Assembly (NCBI GenBank): GCA_021927905.1
Contig: BLLK01000020.1
Span: 1,488,001-1,552,000, forward strand
DNA: 64,000 bases
Origin: Chaetoceros tenuissimus
Lineage: Eukaryota > Bacillariophyta > Thalassiosirophyceae > Chaetocerotales > Chaetocerotaceae
Direction: 5' to 3'
Positions 11,073 to 22,556 of the stretch are shown one piece after another; position 1 is the first letter of the stretch; every line of letters starts with the position of its first letter. The notes under the pieces are model-generated. The model saw only the letters and a list, made by a program, of their open reading frames with translations, did no database searches and was not told where the DNA came from. The translations under genes and the position numbers were made by a program.

Positions 11073-11673
11073 AGTGAAATCTGTGTATAAACAGAATTTT
11101 GATCGTGCGAATCATTGAAAATTTACAACCAACTTGACGGAAAACACTTTTAATCTTAACTTAAGGATACTGAGTGAAGATAGATTGTAAATTGTAAATT
11201 GCAGAGAAAGAATGATGGTGATTCTTTTCTTGACTACAAAATAACATAGCCACTAAAGTGTGTGTAGTAACTTTGAGCCTATCCATGGAAGTCTCTTCAG
11301 AGTTACGTACTATGTACTAGTGCTCCTGTTCGATGCTTCTAGCTAGCTAACAGTAGGTAGAGGCTGTGTAAGTCTATTGCCTCCTGCGTTCAATGTTTTT
11401 TTATAAAAAGGAAGTCGTGTTGGATGAGGCAACTACAACAAGATATATAGCTAGAAAGTTATTGGAACGTGTTTATACAAATGGTTTAATAAATATGGTA
11501 AGAATCAAAAATATCCTCCATGAACAACTGAATTTTCTTCTTTTCGAAATCGTGGAATGACTTTCGCCGTAGCTTGTGTGCGAGTATCTTTTTTCAAATA
11601 TCACTCCAGTCAAATTGTTCTCCAAAAAGAAATGAGTTTTAACTCGGAAAGTTTCGTCTCTTTCCCTGACTTT
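11073..11673. other. Intergenic between convergent genes, 601 bp
   Basis: Both flanking genes end here. CTAGCTAGCTA occurs at 11339-11349. A 78-codon plus ORF (11557-11793) lies mostly antisense to the proteolipid gene and is not considered real. Confidence 0.5.
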
Positions 11674-12607
11674 TTAGTTGTCATAGTATACTCCACATTG
11701 AGCATCCATTTGACTCAAAATAAGAGCAGCAATCAAACCATAAAGACCAAGATTTCCAGCAAATACTTGGATCAAGACAGTTCCTACAAATAGCGCATCA
11801 CCTTGTCCATTTGCCTGTCCACCAGCATCACCTGAGAAGCCCATCTTTTTCCAACTAGCAGCCATGGCACTCTGAGCACCAACAGCTCTTGTTCCTGCAT
11901 CCGCAGCAATTCCAATACTTAATCCACTTGCCAATGAAGAGAAGCCACAACAAAGACCAGCAGCAAGATGTGCAAATCCATTAAACTGTGAATAAGTAAT
12001 TTGTTGCTGTGCCGGTTTGGTTATTTTTCCATTTAGAATGACGGCTACAATGAGACCGTAAATTCCAAGTACACCCGCCATTACTACTGGGATAATATTT
12101 TTCATGAGGAGCTCTGGAGACCGGATACCCATTGCCATAATTCCTTGTCCTGCTTTTGCAGTTCCGTATGCTCCTCCAATGTCTATAAGAAGAAAATGTT
12201 GAGTTAGTTCAGATGAAATGGGACAACAATGCGATACCTCGCTGAAAGTATGTACTTGGTTTGTGTTGTTGTTGTTGTGTGGCTCAAAAGGATTTTGCGC
12301 AAAGTGTGTGTGTGTGGGTGTGTGTCATACATGAAAAAAAGCGACAAAGCATCAACATACAAAAATCTCAAGATTGAGCATATTTGTATAAATCATACAG
12401 AAAACATTTCATAAAATCAAAAGAAAGCATCTTGACCTGTGTAGGTCATCTCTCTAAAGCATTCTAGCTAGCATTGAAACGGTCACAAGACTTACTCGCG
12501 AACACAACTGCAGCAACTACTCCTCCGAACCCAAGCACTGGAGCCCACTTCGGACATAAGCTGTAGTTATTCAAGTCGTCGTAATAATATCCCTGTTCGT
12601 CTCCCAT
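11674..12607 (-). CDS. V-ATPase proteolipid (c-type) subunit-like protein lacking the transport glutamate
   Basis: Two exons: 12607-12496 and 12182-11674 (intron 313 nt, GTAAGT...TAG), giving 206 residues. The fold is two helical hairpins as in V-ATPase subunit c: [10 protein letters not shown] after TM1, [20 protein letters not shown] in TM2, [11 protein letters not shown] in TM3 and [12 protein letters not shown] in TM4. Canonical c has FAE in TM4, where Glu carries the proton; this gene reads [10 protein letters not shown], so Gly stands at that site, and I see no acidic residue in any other membrane helix. The loop before TM4 is about 20 residues longer than usual ([18 protein letters not shown]). 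It is probably a paralogue with a structural or lost-transport role. The intron contains a GT-rich microsatellite near 12256-12330. Confidence 0.85.
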
Positions 12608-13069
12608 TGTATTCTTTTATTAATCCTTAGTAATTCAAATAGCACTTTGATGCAGTGTTTTTCTTCTCCTTCTTGTTCAGATTTTGGTGCTGCATGCGTT
12701 GCAACGGCAAGGAAAGCCTCCTCGCTCAATCTAATTGACAAGGAAATAAGATATATTTAGACGTGTTACATTCCCCATCGGCCGTTCGTTTTGAAATATG
12801 AAAAGAAGGGGAAGAAGAGAAGGAGAAGGTATAAAACAGTGAGAAAAAGGGTGTCAGTCGTCATTGCTTTTGCAAACAATTAGTGCAATTTCATTTAAGG
12901 TTTTCTATGCATAGCTTTGTATGTACTGAAAGAATATATTCATATTTCAAATTAATTTCATGAGGATTTCTGTCTCTCTCTGAATCTAATGATACCGTAT
13001 GAATTTCTTTTTTAAAAAGAAAATGAAACAAATGCTTATTTTCTTACTCGTATTCTACTTCTCACTTTC
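12608..13069. other. Intergenic, 462 bp
   Basis: Upstream of the proteolipid-like gene and downstream of the aminotransferase gene. A/T-rich; no further gene or repeat recognised. Confidence 0.5.
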
Positions 13070-15423
13070 TTAGTGCTTATTTCTCTCCATCAAATATTCC
13101 TCAACTGCCAAAGGTAGCAACCACCAGATGTTGTCGCTCATCTTTTTATCCTCAATGTATGCCAAAGATTGTTTTGTAAAGTTGTGAACATTACAAGAAG
13201 TACTTCTCAGTGCTTCTTCCTTGTAGATCTTTTTTGCTTCTCTCAGCAAATTGGTGTAGAAGGAACGTGGTCTTTCTTCAGAAATAGATTTTGGCTTTGG
13301 GAACGTTGCTTTACTCTTCTGTTTAGTTCCTTGCATGAAACTTTCAAATGTTAAATCACGAAGGCTTGAAGATTTTACCTTTGTTGTACTAATGACTTGT
13401 CCTTCGTCGTCGATAAGAGAGTGATGAACAAATGTTCCTGATTCCAAATCATGTACATAAAGAGGCAAAAGCAACCAGCCATATTTAGAAATTTGATTAA
13501 TTGCTTTGCAGATGAATGTAGCTTCGTGGTGGCTAATAAAGTAGTTGAGATTTACCCTAGCCCAACCCTATCAAAAGTTGTGAATATGAGTAAAAAGATG
13601 GTAACACAAATAAACAATAGTTGACAAAAAACTCACTGGCTTGAAGGAGGAAACTTGAAAACATCCTATCAATGCATCATCAAGTTTCCCTTCAAAGTCG
13701 AATAAGTCCCAAGCGAGAGGACCTGCGCATGAACATCCACCCCGACCTTGGATTCCGTACAAATCATTGAGAAGAGCTATTACAAAGTTGTAATGCAAAG
13801 GAACAAACAAATTATCAGAGTCAATTGATCCCATACTTGCTATCTTATTCAAAGGCTCTGCAAACAACTGTCCAAGACCAATATCATTGTACACATCTGT
13901 TGATGCATTGGAAGGTGACTTTGGTCTAATGTCTAGCTCGATTGGGGACAGTATGTTGAATGAGAAGATTGATACTCTTCGAGTAGCAAAGTGATAAGAT
14001 ACATGATTTGCACCCATCAATGCAACTGCTTTATTAGATCTCCATGCATTCAATGCTAGAGAGCAATGAATATTCTCAAGTTTTTCAATAGTTTCGCATC
14101 CAACCATTTCCTTGACTCTAAATGCAAGTCCTGCTTTAATATCTCCAAGTATGTTAAGAGTCCCAGAATCCTCACGATGCTCAATATTTGTAGAATATTG
14201 GGCATGGTCCTTATTTACCAAGTCCACTGTCCCACCTGCAGGCACGCTTGCTAGGTCAGTCTCGATATCAAATGCTTTGTTGAAGAGTTTACAACACGCT
14301 ACTAAAACTCCACTTGCTCCTGGGCCTCCGATAAATTTATGAGGTGAAAGAAATGCAGCATTGATGGACTCGTCTCCTGGTGACTCGGTATTCCCTTTCA
14401 TATCAATTGAAACATAAGCCCCAACTCCAGCATAGTCAAAAAACACATAAGCTCCATGCTCATGTAAAAGCTTTGCAATACTCTTCACTGGGGTTCTAAT
14501 TCCAGTTACATTGGAACCAGCGGAAAAACTACCAATCATAGGAGCATTTTCCTTTGAAAATTTTTGAAGCTGTCCCTTCAGGTACTTTAGATCGGGTGTG
14601 CCATCTATTCCTTTGGTACCAAAGTTTGTTATTATATGCACCATGATTTAGCTAAATATTAGATTTTCTATGAAGTGACTTACCTTCACGAATCACTACG
14701 CATCTTACTGCTGGTGATTCTCTCCACATCAATTCGTTCGAGTGATGTTCATAAGAAGAGATGAATACAACTGGTTTCTCTATGGAAATATTGCAAACTT
14801 TGGATGAACTGAAACATCATTGAAATGAGAAAAAGGATGGATATCTTCTTACCTTGTTCTGGTATATTCTTACTTAGATTCCATTTCTTCTCTGCGTATT
14901 CTGGAATGCAGAAACCCAATACTGTAAACAACTTGTCAATTGCAGCTGTAGACCCTGAGCCATTGAACAAGACCACATACTCATCTTTTGGAGCATTCAG
15001 AGCTTCATGAATGATATTGCGGGCCTCTTCAGGAAGATGAGTAGTTTGAGCTCCAGTAGCTGAAGCTTCAGTGTGTGTGTTAGGGTAAGTGGGAGCCACA
15101 ACCTTTGTCATGTAGTCCTCGACAAATTGAAGGCAACGACCTGAAGCAGTATAATCAGCATAAATGATTTCCTGTTCTTTGTGAAATGGAGAAGAGATGC
15201 GACACCTCTGACCAATGACATTGGATCGGATAAGTTCAATGGCATTGTTTGAAGTTGATGATGAAGCTGTTGATACATCTGAAGCTGTACGCCTTGCAAG
15301 CAACTTTACACGTACATCTCCTTTTGAGAAAGGGAGAGACCTTGGGTAATGTTTTTGCCCTTTTTGACTGGCTTCAAGTCTTTTACTTTCTGTTGCCTTG
15401 CCAATGTAGTATTGAGCAGGCAT
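13070..15423 (-). CDS. Class V (PLP-dependent) aminotransferase / cysteine desulfurase-like protein
   Basis: Four exons: 15423-14853, 14797-14684, 14610-13637, 13567-13070. All junctions are GT-AG and phases agree, giving 718 residues. The 38-codon second exon (FISSYEHHSNELMWRES) is not visible as a long ORF and was placed by phase; it supplies the family's HHSN motif. PLP-binding features are FFDYAGVGAYV (Asp pairing with the pyridine N) and SPHKFIGGPGAS with the Schiff-base Lys near residue 320. Further on come RGGCSCAGPLAWDL and KPGWARVNLNYF. The fold-type I enzyme probably acts on a small amino acid or sulfur substrate; exact chemistry is unknown. The frame also stays open to an ATG at 15579 with a hydrophobic extension, so the N-terminus is uncertain. 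Confidence 0.85.
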
Positions 15424-15922
15424 GTTGAGAGAGCTTGTGTTTGATCCTTGGGAAGATATTTGCAACCTTATAAAGTATACGAAAGTTCTTTTGAAAGAAG
15501 ATACCTCTCTTAGTGTTTTATAAAAGTATAGTGCTTGGGTCAAGAGTGCCAGCAGGCAGCAGAAGATGTCGTTCTTCATTCAAGGAAAAACTACAAAATT
15601 GCATGCAATATTCAATATTGCCTACATTGTCCTCTGACGTCATCAAAAAATGCGCGTATTCAATAGTACGTACGTATTCGATTGTATTAGGTAGTGCAAT
15701 ATTAGGTAGTGCAATAGGTTATGGTCTACGAATGTATGTACGACGTCATGGAGACATGGAGACATGGAGACTAAGTACCGGTTAATGAGATGAGAAGGTG
15801 TCAACAAAAGAAGAATCAATATGAGTGATGAGTGATTGGTGTTGATGCAGTATTTCGATCATTTCGTCTTCATCATATTCAAAAAATAAATACATCTATT
15901 GCAAAAGAAAGTAACTGAAACT
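15424..15922. repeat. Intergenic with two short tandem repeats
   Basis: About 500 bp between divergent genes. It holds an exact 2 x 15-bp tandem repeat (ATTAGGTAGTGCAAT, 15686-15715), a (CATGGAGA)x3 repeat at 15747-15770 and GTACGTACGT at about 15665-15675. Nothing else identified. Confidence 0.6.
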
Positions 15923-16183
15923 ATGAGCAACAAGCGTACAGCAGGAGAAGAACTCTTTCTTGTGTACCTCAAGCGCAGATCTATGGAAGATGTTGAGGAT
16001 GACATTGATGTGGAGGAACATCACTGTGCCAGAAAAAGATCTCGGTCCATAGGACAAGAACTGTATGAAGTTCACCTTAAACGGTCGCAAGGAATGAATC
16101 TTAATGAAGATTTGGACATAGATTGCCCTGTCAAAACTCAAAATACAGTGGAACCAGTTGAAGTCCAGCAGGAAAAGAAATGA
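15923..16183 (+). CDS. Small hypothetical protein made of two copies of a ~30-residue repeat
   Basis: An ORF of 86 residues from ATG 15923 (94 from ATG 15899). Two halves align: RTAGEELFLVYLKRRSMED followed by a D-x-D-rich tail, and RSIGQELYEVHLKRSQGMN followed by NEDLDIDC. The shared pattern is (T/S)-(A/I)-G-(E/Q)-EL(F/Y)-x-V-(Y/H)-LKR. The conserved internal duplication in one frame argues that it is translated. It has no signal peptide or membrane segment. I do not recognise the family. A basic KRT/RKRSR start and acidic tail suggest a nuclear or adaptor peptide, which is a guess. An antisense ORF covers the same bases without such structure. Confidence 0.6.
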   Translation: MSNKRTAGEELFLVYLKRRSMEDVEDDIDVEEHHCARKRSRSIGQELYEVHLKRSQGMNLNEDLDIDCPVKTQNTVEPVEVQQEKK

Positions 16184-16405
16184 TTTGTGGAACCAAGAAC
16201 TATCTTGTGCGTAATGTGAAAAAGAACTCCTTTCAAAGTTTAAAAAGTGATAGTTTTACTTCAAGTTCTTACTATTTGAATAGAAACAGACTTTCTCTTT
16301 TTACCTTTTGACTAAGGATCTTTTTTTCTTTTACATACCATCTTATTTTCTTGATTTTTCAGAGCGATGGATCAAGAATTTGAAGCTGCACTGTGTTGTT
16401 TGTAC

Positions 16406-19400
16406 CTACTCTTGCATACTAGTGTCACGTTCTGCTCTCTTTTGTGCAAGCCATGCGCTCATTCTCTCCTTCAGTTCGGTGGCAGGTTCAATCATGTCAA
16501 TACTCAACTCTTTTCTATTGAAAGGGTCATGTGGATCGTTTAGGAGATGCTGTGTAATAGTTGATCTATCAATCACATTTCCACTAGTTGGAAGTAACAC
16601 TGGGTCCTTCATGAAGGTACACATCAGCGGATCTAAGAATTCATCAGGAGCATCAATCGTTAGAGCCTCGTCGTCTTCGATTGATTTCGAAATATCTTCA
16701 ATCTTAGCAGGAAGAGATGAAAAAATTGCCATTCTCTCCTCCTTCAGCATGTTGATTTTCTTGCATGTTTTCACGGCAGTAGTCATGAGCTCAGTTGTAT
16801 AGTATCCACTCTTGGCACAATGTTCCTGAAAGATTTTTGCATCGGTATATGAAGCAAATATATCACATAGATCTGAAAGCATTTCCTTTGGTTTAAAATT
16901 GTAAACTTCGGGATTCTCAACCTATACAGGTAAATTAGAACAACATTAGAGCTGAAAAGTTTAGAATGTATTTCATTCGCCAGTAGTTTGGATCTTACCT
17001 TCAATTCTATTCCCTTGGACCCTACAAGCTTCGCTAAAACGTGTAGCAACATATTCACAAGACGAGGGCATAACTCATCCAACAAGAACAATCCACGGAT
17101 GTCTTCGTCGGTGCTCAAGAAACCAAGCATCTTGAATGTTTTATTACATAAATGAAGTGCGCGCTTTACTTCGTTTTCGTTTTCCTCGTGCCGACTAGTA
17201 ATTCTTTCACGATCCTCTTCGCTTAGTGCCGCCCATTCTTGTGGATTGCCCATTTGTATCTGTACTGTTCTCATTTCTGGTAGCTTCTCCATTACAGTTA
17301 CAATCAGGCTATTCATCTCGTTCATGATACCATTTGCGAACTTGATAAAGGAGTCTTTGTTTTGAGTAATACGTTTAAATGCTGACCGATGTTCTTTGCT
17401 TTCCCATAGAAATTGTAGTAACGATGCAATATTTGCACGATGTCCCATCTTATCGTAGTATCCAGTATGCTCCACTTCTCCGTACAAGAGAAGAAGTGAC
17501 GGAGCAAGAGTTTCTTGAGCAGAGGAATCTGATAGTAAATATGGCATGCCTCCCATCTTCGGATCGCAAGATACGCTTGTTGGGATAGAGGAACGATTAC
17601 TTCCGCTGGATGGGAGGTAGACATCGTATAAGACATCTCCAAGTTTAGCGCGTAGGTTGTAGTTACGAACTACTGATGCGTATTGAGGAGACAAAAGCTT
17701 CACAACGACCTTGAACACATTGCTCAAATCCACACCTCCCATTGTATCACTTGCAAATCGTGTGACAAAATCAAGATAATCACAAATATCATCTACCATA
17801 TGTTCTGGCATGAGACTCAATGCTTCATCATCTACTTTCAACAAAAAGCCTGAACTCAGGTTGAAAAATTTTAGCGCGTCGCTCACCATATCGGGAGCTA
17901 AAAGCGCGACTTCGTTTGCAAACTGCATGCTCAAAAGTTGGTTGAACTGAGGATTGCTAGCCAGATCCTCATTTCTCTGTCTAGTTGTGTAATGAATATG
18001 GCTCAGTTGTCTGCACAAATTTTGATGATAACTCGCACTAGCGACCAAACTCAAATGTAAACTTCTAGCGCATAAAAAGAAGAACTTTGGAATGAATTTA
18101 TTCTTGACATCATATGCTGCACTTGGAGGTTGTAAATGATCTCCTAGTCTTGACACGACATCATCCCCTGTGGTCGAATAGATGCCACCATGCTCTTCTT
18201 CTGTCCATACAAAGCCAGGGTGGATACGTGACACATCATTGAAAAAGGGCTCGCAAAGTTTCAATAGAGTGATGGTGATATTAGACAGGGTTGTGGGTGT
18301 TGATACTTTCATCTTATCAGGGCGTAGAGCGGTGGCACCAATGTTCACCAACAAAGCGTCGATATACCACTTGAGGACTGGAGTTCTAGCCTCTTCCCCC
18401 GACGTCATGAGACATTTCACAAATGTATTCAATGCATCTTGGTATACCTTGAGCTGTCTTCGCAGTGTATCTGTCCTCTTTTGTACCTCTGATCTAGAAG
18501 TACGTGCCATGTTTTGGAATTGACTAGTAACAGAGTCCATTGGTATACCAATTCTCATGAAATTTCCAAGTAGAGTATGCTTTTCAAGTCCAGGACCTGA
18601 TCTTTTGAGATAGGATTGTCTACCCTGTCTACCCTGTGTCATCATTGTCATCATTCTAAAGATCTGAACCTGCTCTGGAGTCGCATTACTTGGAGGCTGT
18701 GGTACAGGTATCTGAACTTTTTCACTCGCCTCAGCAGTGTTTTTTGGAGGCAATAGAAAATTATCACTTTTCGCCAAAACAACTGCTGCTTTCTTATAGC
18801 TGCACATGGCAGTCAAGGATGCGAGTTGTACTAGTGCTCCATTTCCATTATTACTATCTAGAACTGACTCACACTTGGACAAATCCTTTAGCAAATTTTC
18901 TGCGATATCTTGAATCAATTTTTCGAATGAGTCCGGATCTTGACTGAACAATTCTTCACAGAGCATGTACCAATAACTCGAATTTTTACCCATGATACCC
19001 ATAGTAATATTATTGATAGGATCCATTGTACTTGCAGTCAACAAGTTCGCTAGCTGCTCACCCGCATTCTGACTATTTGCAAACAAATCAGGAACCATTA
19101 TGGAAGTTGCACTGTAGGAAACTAACTGCTTCTTAATTTCCAACAAGAGTGCTTGCAATTCTTTCACAGCGGCATTAGTATTTTGTGGAATATTTTGTAC
19201 TTCTTCACAGGTGCGCTTATAACTTTGACTAAGATAAAAGAAAAAATTCCGTTCGCAGGATAGAGGGGTGGACTCCAATCTTGATGCAATAATTTCTGAG
19301 ATGCTATCCACAGTGACTTCTGTTATGTCGAGAGAGAGGAGATCAGATGAGTCAGCGACACTTGAATTCGCGAGTTTAACTTTGAGAGTTTTCTTTAACA

Positions 19401-19803
19401 ATAATTCCTTTTTACGTTGAAGTTTTTTCATTGGATCTGCCGTTGGTTTTGATGGCTCTTTTCGCTTTCTCGGGACTTCATTTGCAGTAGGAGGTGAAAC
19501 TGGTTTCATTTGCACTGCATCAGCGGAATTGTTGCTAGGAGGATCAATGTCCATGTTTGAATCATCGAGCTTTTTAGCTGGAGTTTTCTTTTCAAAAGAT
19601 TCAGAAGTATCATTGTTGCTAGTATTGCTGGTAGTTCTATTTGACATTGCAGCCAATCTTGCCAATCTTTTTGCACGAATTTCTTCTTCTGACTCTTGTT
19701 GCATAGGTTCATCATTTTCCTCATTGTTGTTGTTTTGGTCATTAGGGTCATCTCCTGCTCCACCGCTAAGCGCCCAATTGGACAAATTAGGAAAGAAACT
19801 CAT
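16406..19803 (-). CDS. UFD2: Ubiquitin conjugation factor E4 (UFD2-type, U-box)
   Basis: Two exons: 19803-16999 and 16921-16406 (77-nt intron, GTAAGA...TAG, phase 0), giving 1106 residues. The N-terminus is disordered, Asn/Asp/Glu-rich with a coiled coil ([15 protein letters not shown]). The long helical UFD2 core runs from about residue 180 to 970, with markers such as NIYSTT-type IYSTTGDDV and HHG-free loops consistent with the family. The U-box is C-terminal: [19 protein letters not shown], then [11 protein letters not shown] and DPFNRKEL. E4 enzymes extend ubiquitin chains on substrates handed over by Cdc48 for proteasomal or ER-associated degradation. The length is close to animal and fungal homologues. 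The intron would otherwise add a false C-terminus to the long first ORF. Confidence 0.93.
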
Positions 19804-20342
19804 GTTTGCTTCGATGCTTGGAAGAATATCAATGGATCTACGTTCTATTCTATATATTTCCCAGAACTAAAGTATGATATAAAATCATTTTCGTTCCACA
19901 TTTCGGGTTTTCTTTTGAGTTCTTCATCCTTTCCTTCTTTTCCCCTCCCCTTCTTCTTCTCGACTATCATGGATTTTTTTTTCAATTACATTTCACAATG
20001 ATTTCATCGTTTGGAGTTTACCATGCGAGCATGGTACAATTGAAATAAAGGTGATTATTTTTTACATATATGAATATACGAATATGGAGAGAAAGTGATC
20101 CATAAGGAACTAAAGGCATCTGAATATATCATCATGTTGATGCAACCTGGCAATGCCAACATATCAAATATTGAATATGATGGTGATGCTGTTTTGCTCA
20201 TTTCTATTTTCTTTTGACGAGAACAAGATCAATATCCCAATAAAGATAAATATTTTATTTTACAAATAAAGTGAAAGATGGAAGTGAAACTAACTACTCT
20301 TCAATCCTTTCTATGGTTTCTAGCCGAAATCAACCTCATTAC
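19804..20342. other. Intergenic, 539 bp
   Basis: Upstream of UFD2 and downstream of SHMT. C/T-rich tracts near 19920-19965; no gene or repeat recognised. Confidence 0.5.
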
Positions 20343-21990
20343 TTAGATGGTGTTGTACTTCATCTCTGTTGGATCAAATCCAGGCATAGGGAAGGTAGTA
20401 GCGAATTTGTTAACTTCAGCCTTCAATGCTGCAATCTCATCATTTCCATCCAACAAAGCAACGAAGTCCTTCAACTTTGGTCCACTCTGCTCTTGGATCT
20501 TGAGTGCAATCTTAAGAGCAGCATCCAAGAATACAGCAATCTGTTCAAAGTCCTCCTCAACAAACTTTCTAGTGGTCAAAGCTGGTGCTCCAATACGAAC
20601 TCCACCAGGTGTTACAGCAGATCTATCTCCAGGAACACAGTTCTTGTTCAAAGTAATGCATACAGCGTCACATACTTTCTCGAATTTGGATCCAGTAATC
20701 TTTTGTGGCTTAAGATCCCAAAGTACAAGGTGGTTATCAGTTCCTCCAGTAGCAAGAGTGTATCCCATACTTACTAGCTTTGCTCCTAGTGCAGCAGCGT
20801 TCTTCTTTACCTGTTGTGAGTATACCTTAAATTCAGGTGTCATTGCCTCCTTAAGCTGAGTTGCAACTCCAGCAATTTGGTGCTCGTGAGGACCTCCCTG
20901 AAGAGCTGGGAATACAGCTTGATTGATCAATGGCTCGAAACCACGCTCATCCTTGCGGAAGAAGATAAGTCCAGCACGTGGTCCACGAAGAGACTTGTGG
21001 GTAGTGGTGGTTACAACATCAGCATAGTCAAATGGAGAAACAGCCTCGTTGGTTACAACAAGTCCGGAGATGTGTGCCATATCCATAAGCAAAAGAGCAC
21101 CATTATCATCAGCAATCTTTCTGAACTGAGCGTAGTCCCATTCACGTGGGTATGCAGATCCTCCCATGATGATCATAGCTGGCTTGAAAAGTGCAGCATC
21201 ACGAGCGAGTTGCTCAAAGTTAACGAGTCCAGAAACTGGATCTACCTGGTATGGAAGGGACTCAAAGTATACAGAAGTTGCAGAAACTGCCTTACGGGTG
21301 TTCTCCTTCTTGGAGTAAGTGTAGAATCCGTGGGTCAAGTGTCCACCAGATGGAAGGTCAAGTCCCATGATACGGTCATGTGGCTTAAGAAGAGCAGTGT
21401 ATACTGCAAAGTTAGCTGGGGATCCAGAGTATGGCTGTACATTTACACCCCACTTGTCTTCGTCAAGTCCGTATGCCTGAAGTGCACGCTTTTGGCACAT
21501 AACTTCTACTTGATCAACGATTTCATTTCCTCCGTAGTAACGTGCGTGTGGAAGACCCTCAGAATATTTGTTGGTAAGAGCAGACCCAAGACATTCCATA
21601 ACTGCTTTGGAGGTGAAGTTCTCAGATGCGATAAGTTCAAGAGACTTCCATTGGCGATTCTTTTCTTGTTCAATCAAGTCGTAAAGCTCAGGATCATGTT
21701 CCTCAAGGGATACAAGTCCAGTAAATTTCTGTAGTTTCATCAAGTATACATGTATTCAATTAGTGAAAAAATGAAAATACCAAAAGTCAAACAGAATAAT
21801 GATGTATGTGTCGAGTAAAAGAATGGATTTTTGTCGAGCTATGATGCCTTCGACAACATCAAATTTGATGGGCTAAAGATCTTTTGCAAATGAGCTACAG
21901 AATTGTTTCATTTTGCCTTCGCTCTGAATATCCCACGTACAAAATTTCACTCGCAGTTCGAAGACGCACCTGATCTTTGAAGGAAGCCAT
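20343..21990 (-). CDS. Serine hydroxymethyltransferase
   Basis: Two exons: 21990-21970 (MASFKDQ) and 21728-20343, with a 241-nt GTGCGT...CAG intron in phase 0, giving 468 residues. Fold-type I PLP enzyme that interconverts serine and glycine while charging tetrahydrofolate. Family marks are [58 protein letters not shown] and [14 protein letters not shown] with the PLP Lys near residue 250. The last exon residues match a full-length eukaryotic SHMT. No presequence is visible in the seven-residue first exon, so a cytosolic form is inferred. The in-frame ATGs at 21743 and 21740 lie inside the intron. Codon use is strongly biased (GGA, CCA, TCC), typical of a highly expressed gene. Confidence 0.95.
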
Positions 21991-22556
21991 TGTTATCTCT
22001 ATTCAATATAATGTGCTATTATACGAATGGTATTTTTTATTGTTGAAATAGCGACGGTTGAGGATTGATTGATTGTCAAGAAAGTGATGACACAGAAAGT
22101 GCAGCGAAAGATCTTCTTGCGAAAAAAAATTGGTGGTGATAGAAATGGTTCGTTCTCGTTCGCGCCATTTTTGAAGCACGTGATGACTACGACAGACGAT
22201 AGCGGGTAGAATGAGAGATAAGAATGCTTTTTTTATTCTGTTGTTGTTTCAACATTCTTTTTTAGAAATCATGTTGAATCATGTCGCATATTGCAAAATG
22301 ATCACATGAATAATACGATGCTGTGTCCTGTATTGTTTGAAATATTTTACTGCTTTAGTTGACTGTTGTTATTGGAGACCAACTTGCTAGGGGATAAAGC
22401 TAAAGTCATCGATACTATGAAAAAATATAATTCATCTTTGCAAATCAAATGACAAATAAAATGAACTTTGTTACAAAAAAATACAATAATCTTATGTATA
22501 TATATATATATTTACATCTCTTCTCCCTGAATCAGTGAAAGCGTGTGGCTCCAGAA
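21991..22556. other. Intergenic, 566 bp
   Basis: Upstream of SHMT and downstream of the Kelch gene. A (TA)n microsatellite lies at about 22496-22512. No coding signal found. Confidence 0.5.

Noticed and set aside
15899-15922. Alternative ATG for the two-repeat small protein
   Set aside because: It adds only MQKKVTET; the repeat unit begins after ATG 15923. It cannot be excluded as a start.
20347-21734. Plus ORFs of 168-285 codons opposite SHMT
   Set aside because: Antisense shadows caused by biased codon use in a highly expressed gene.
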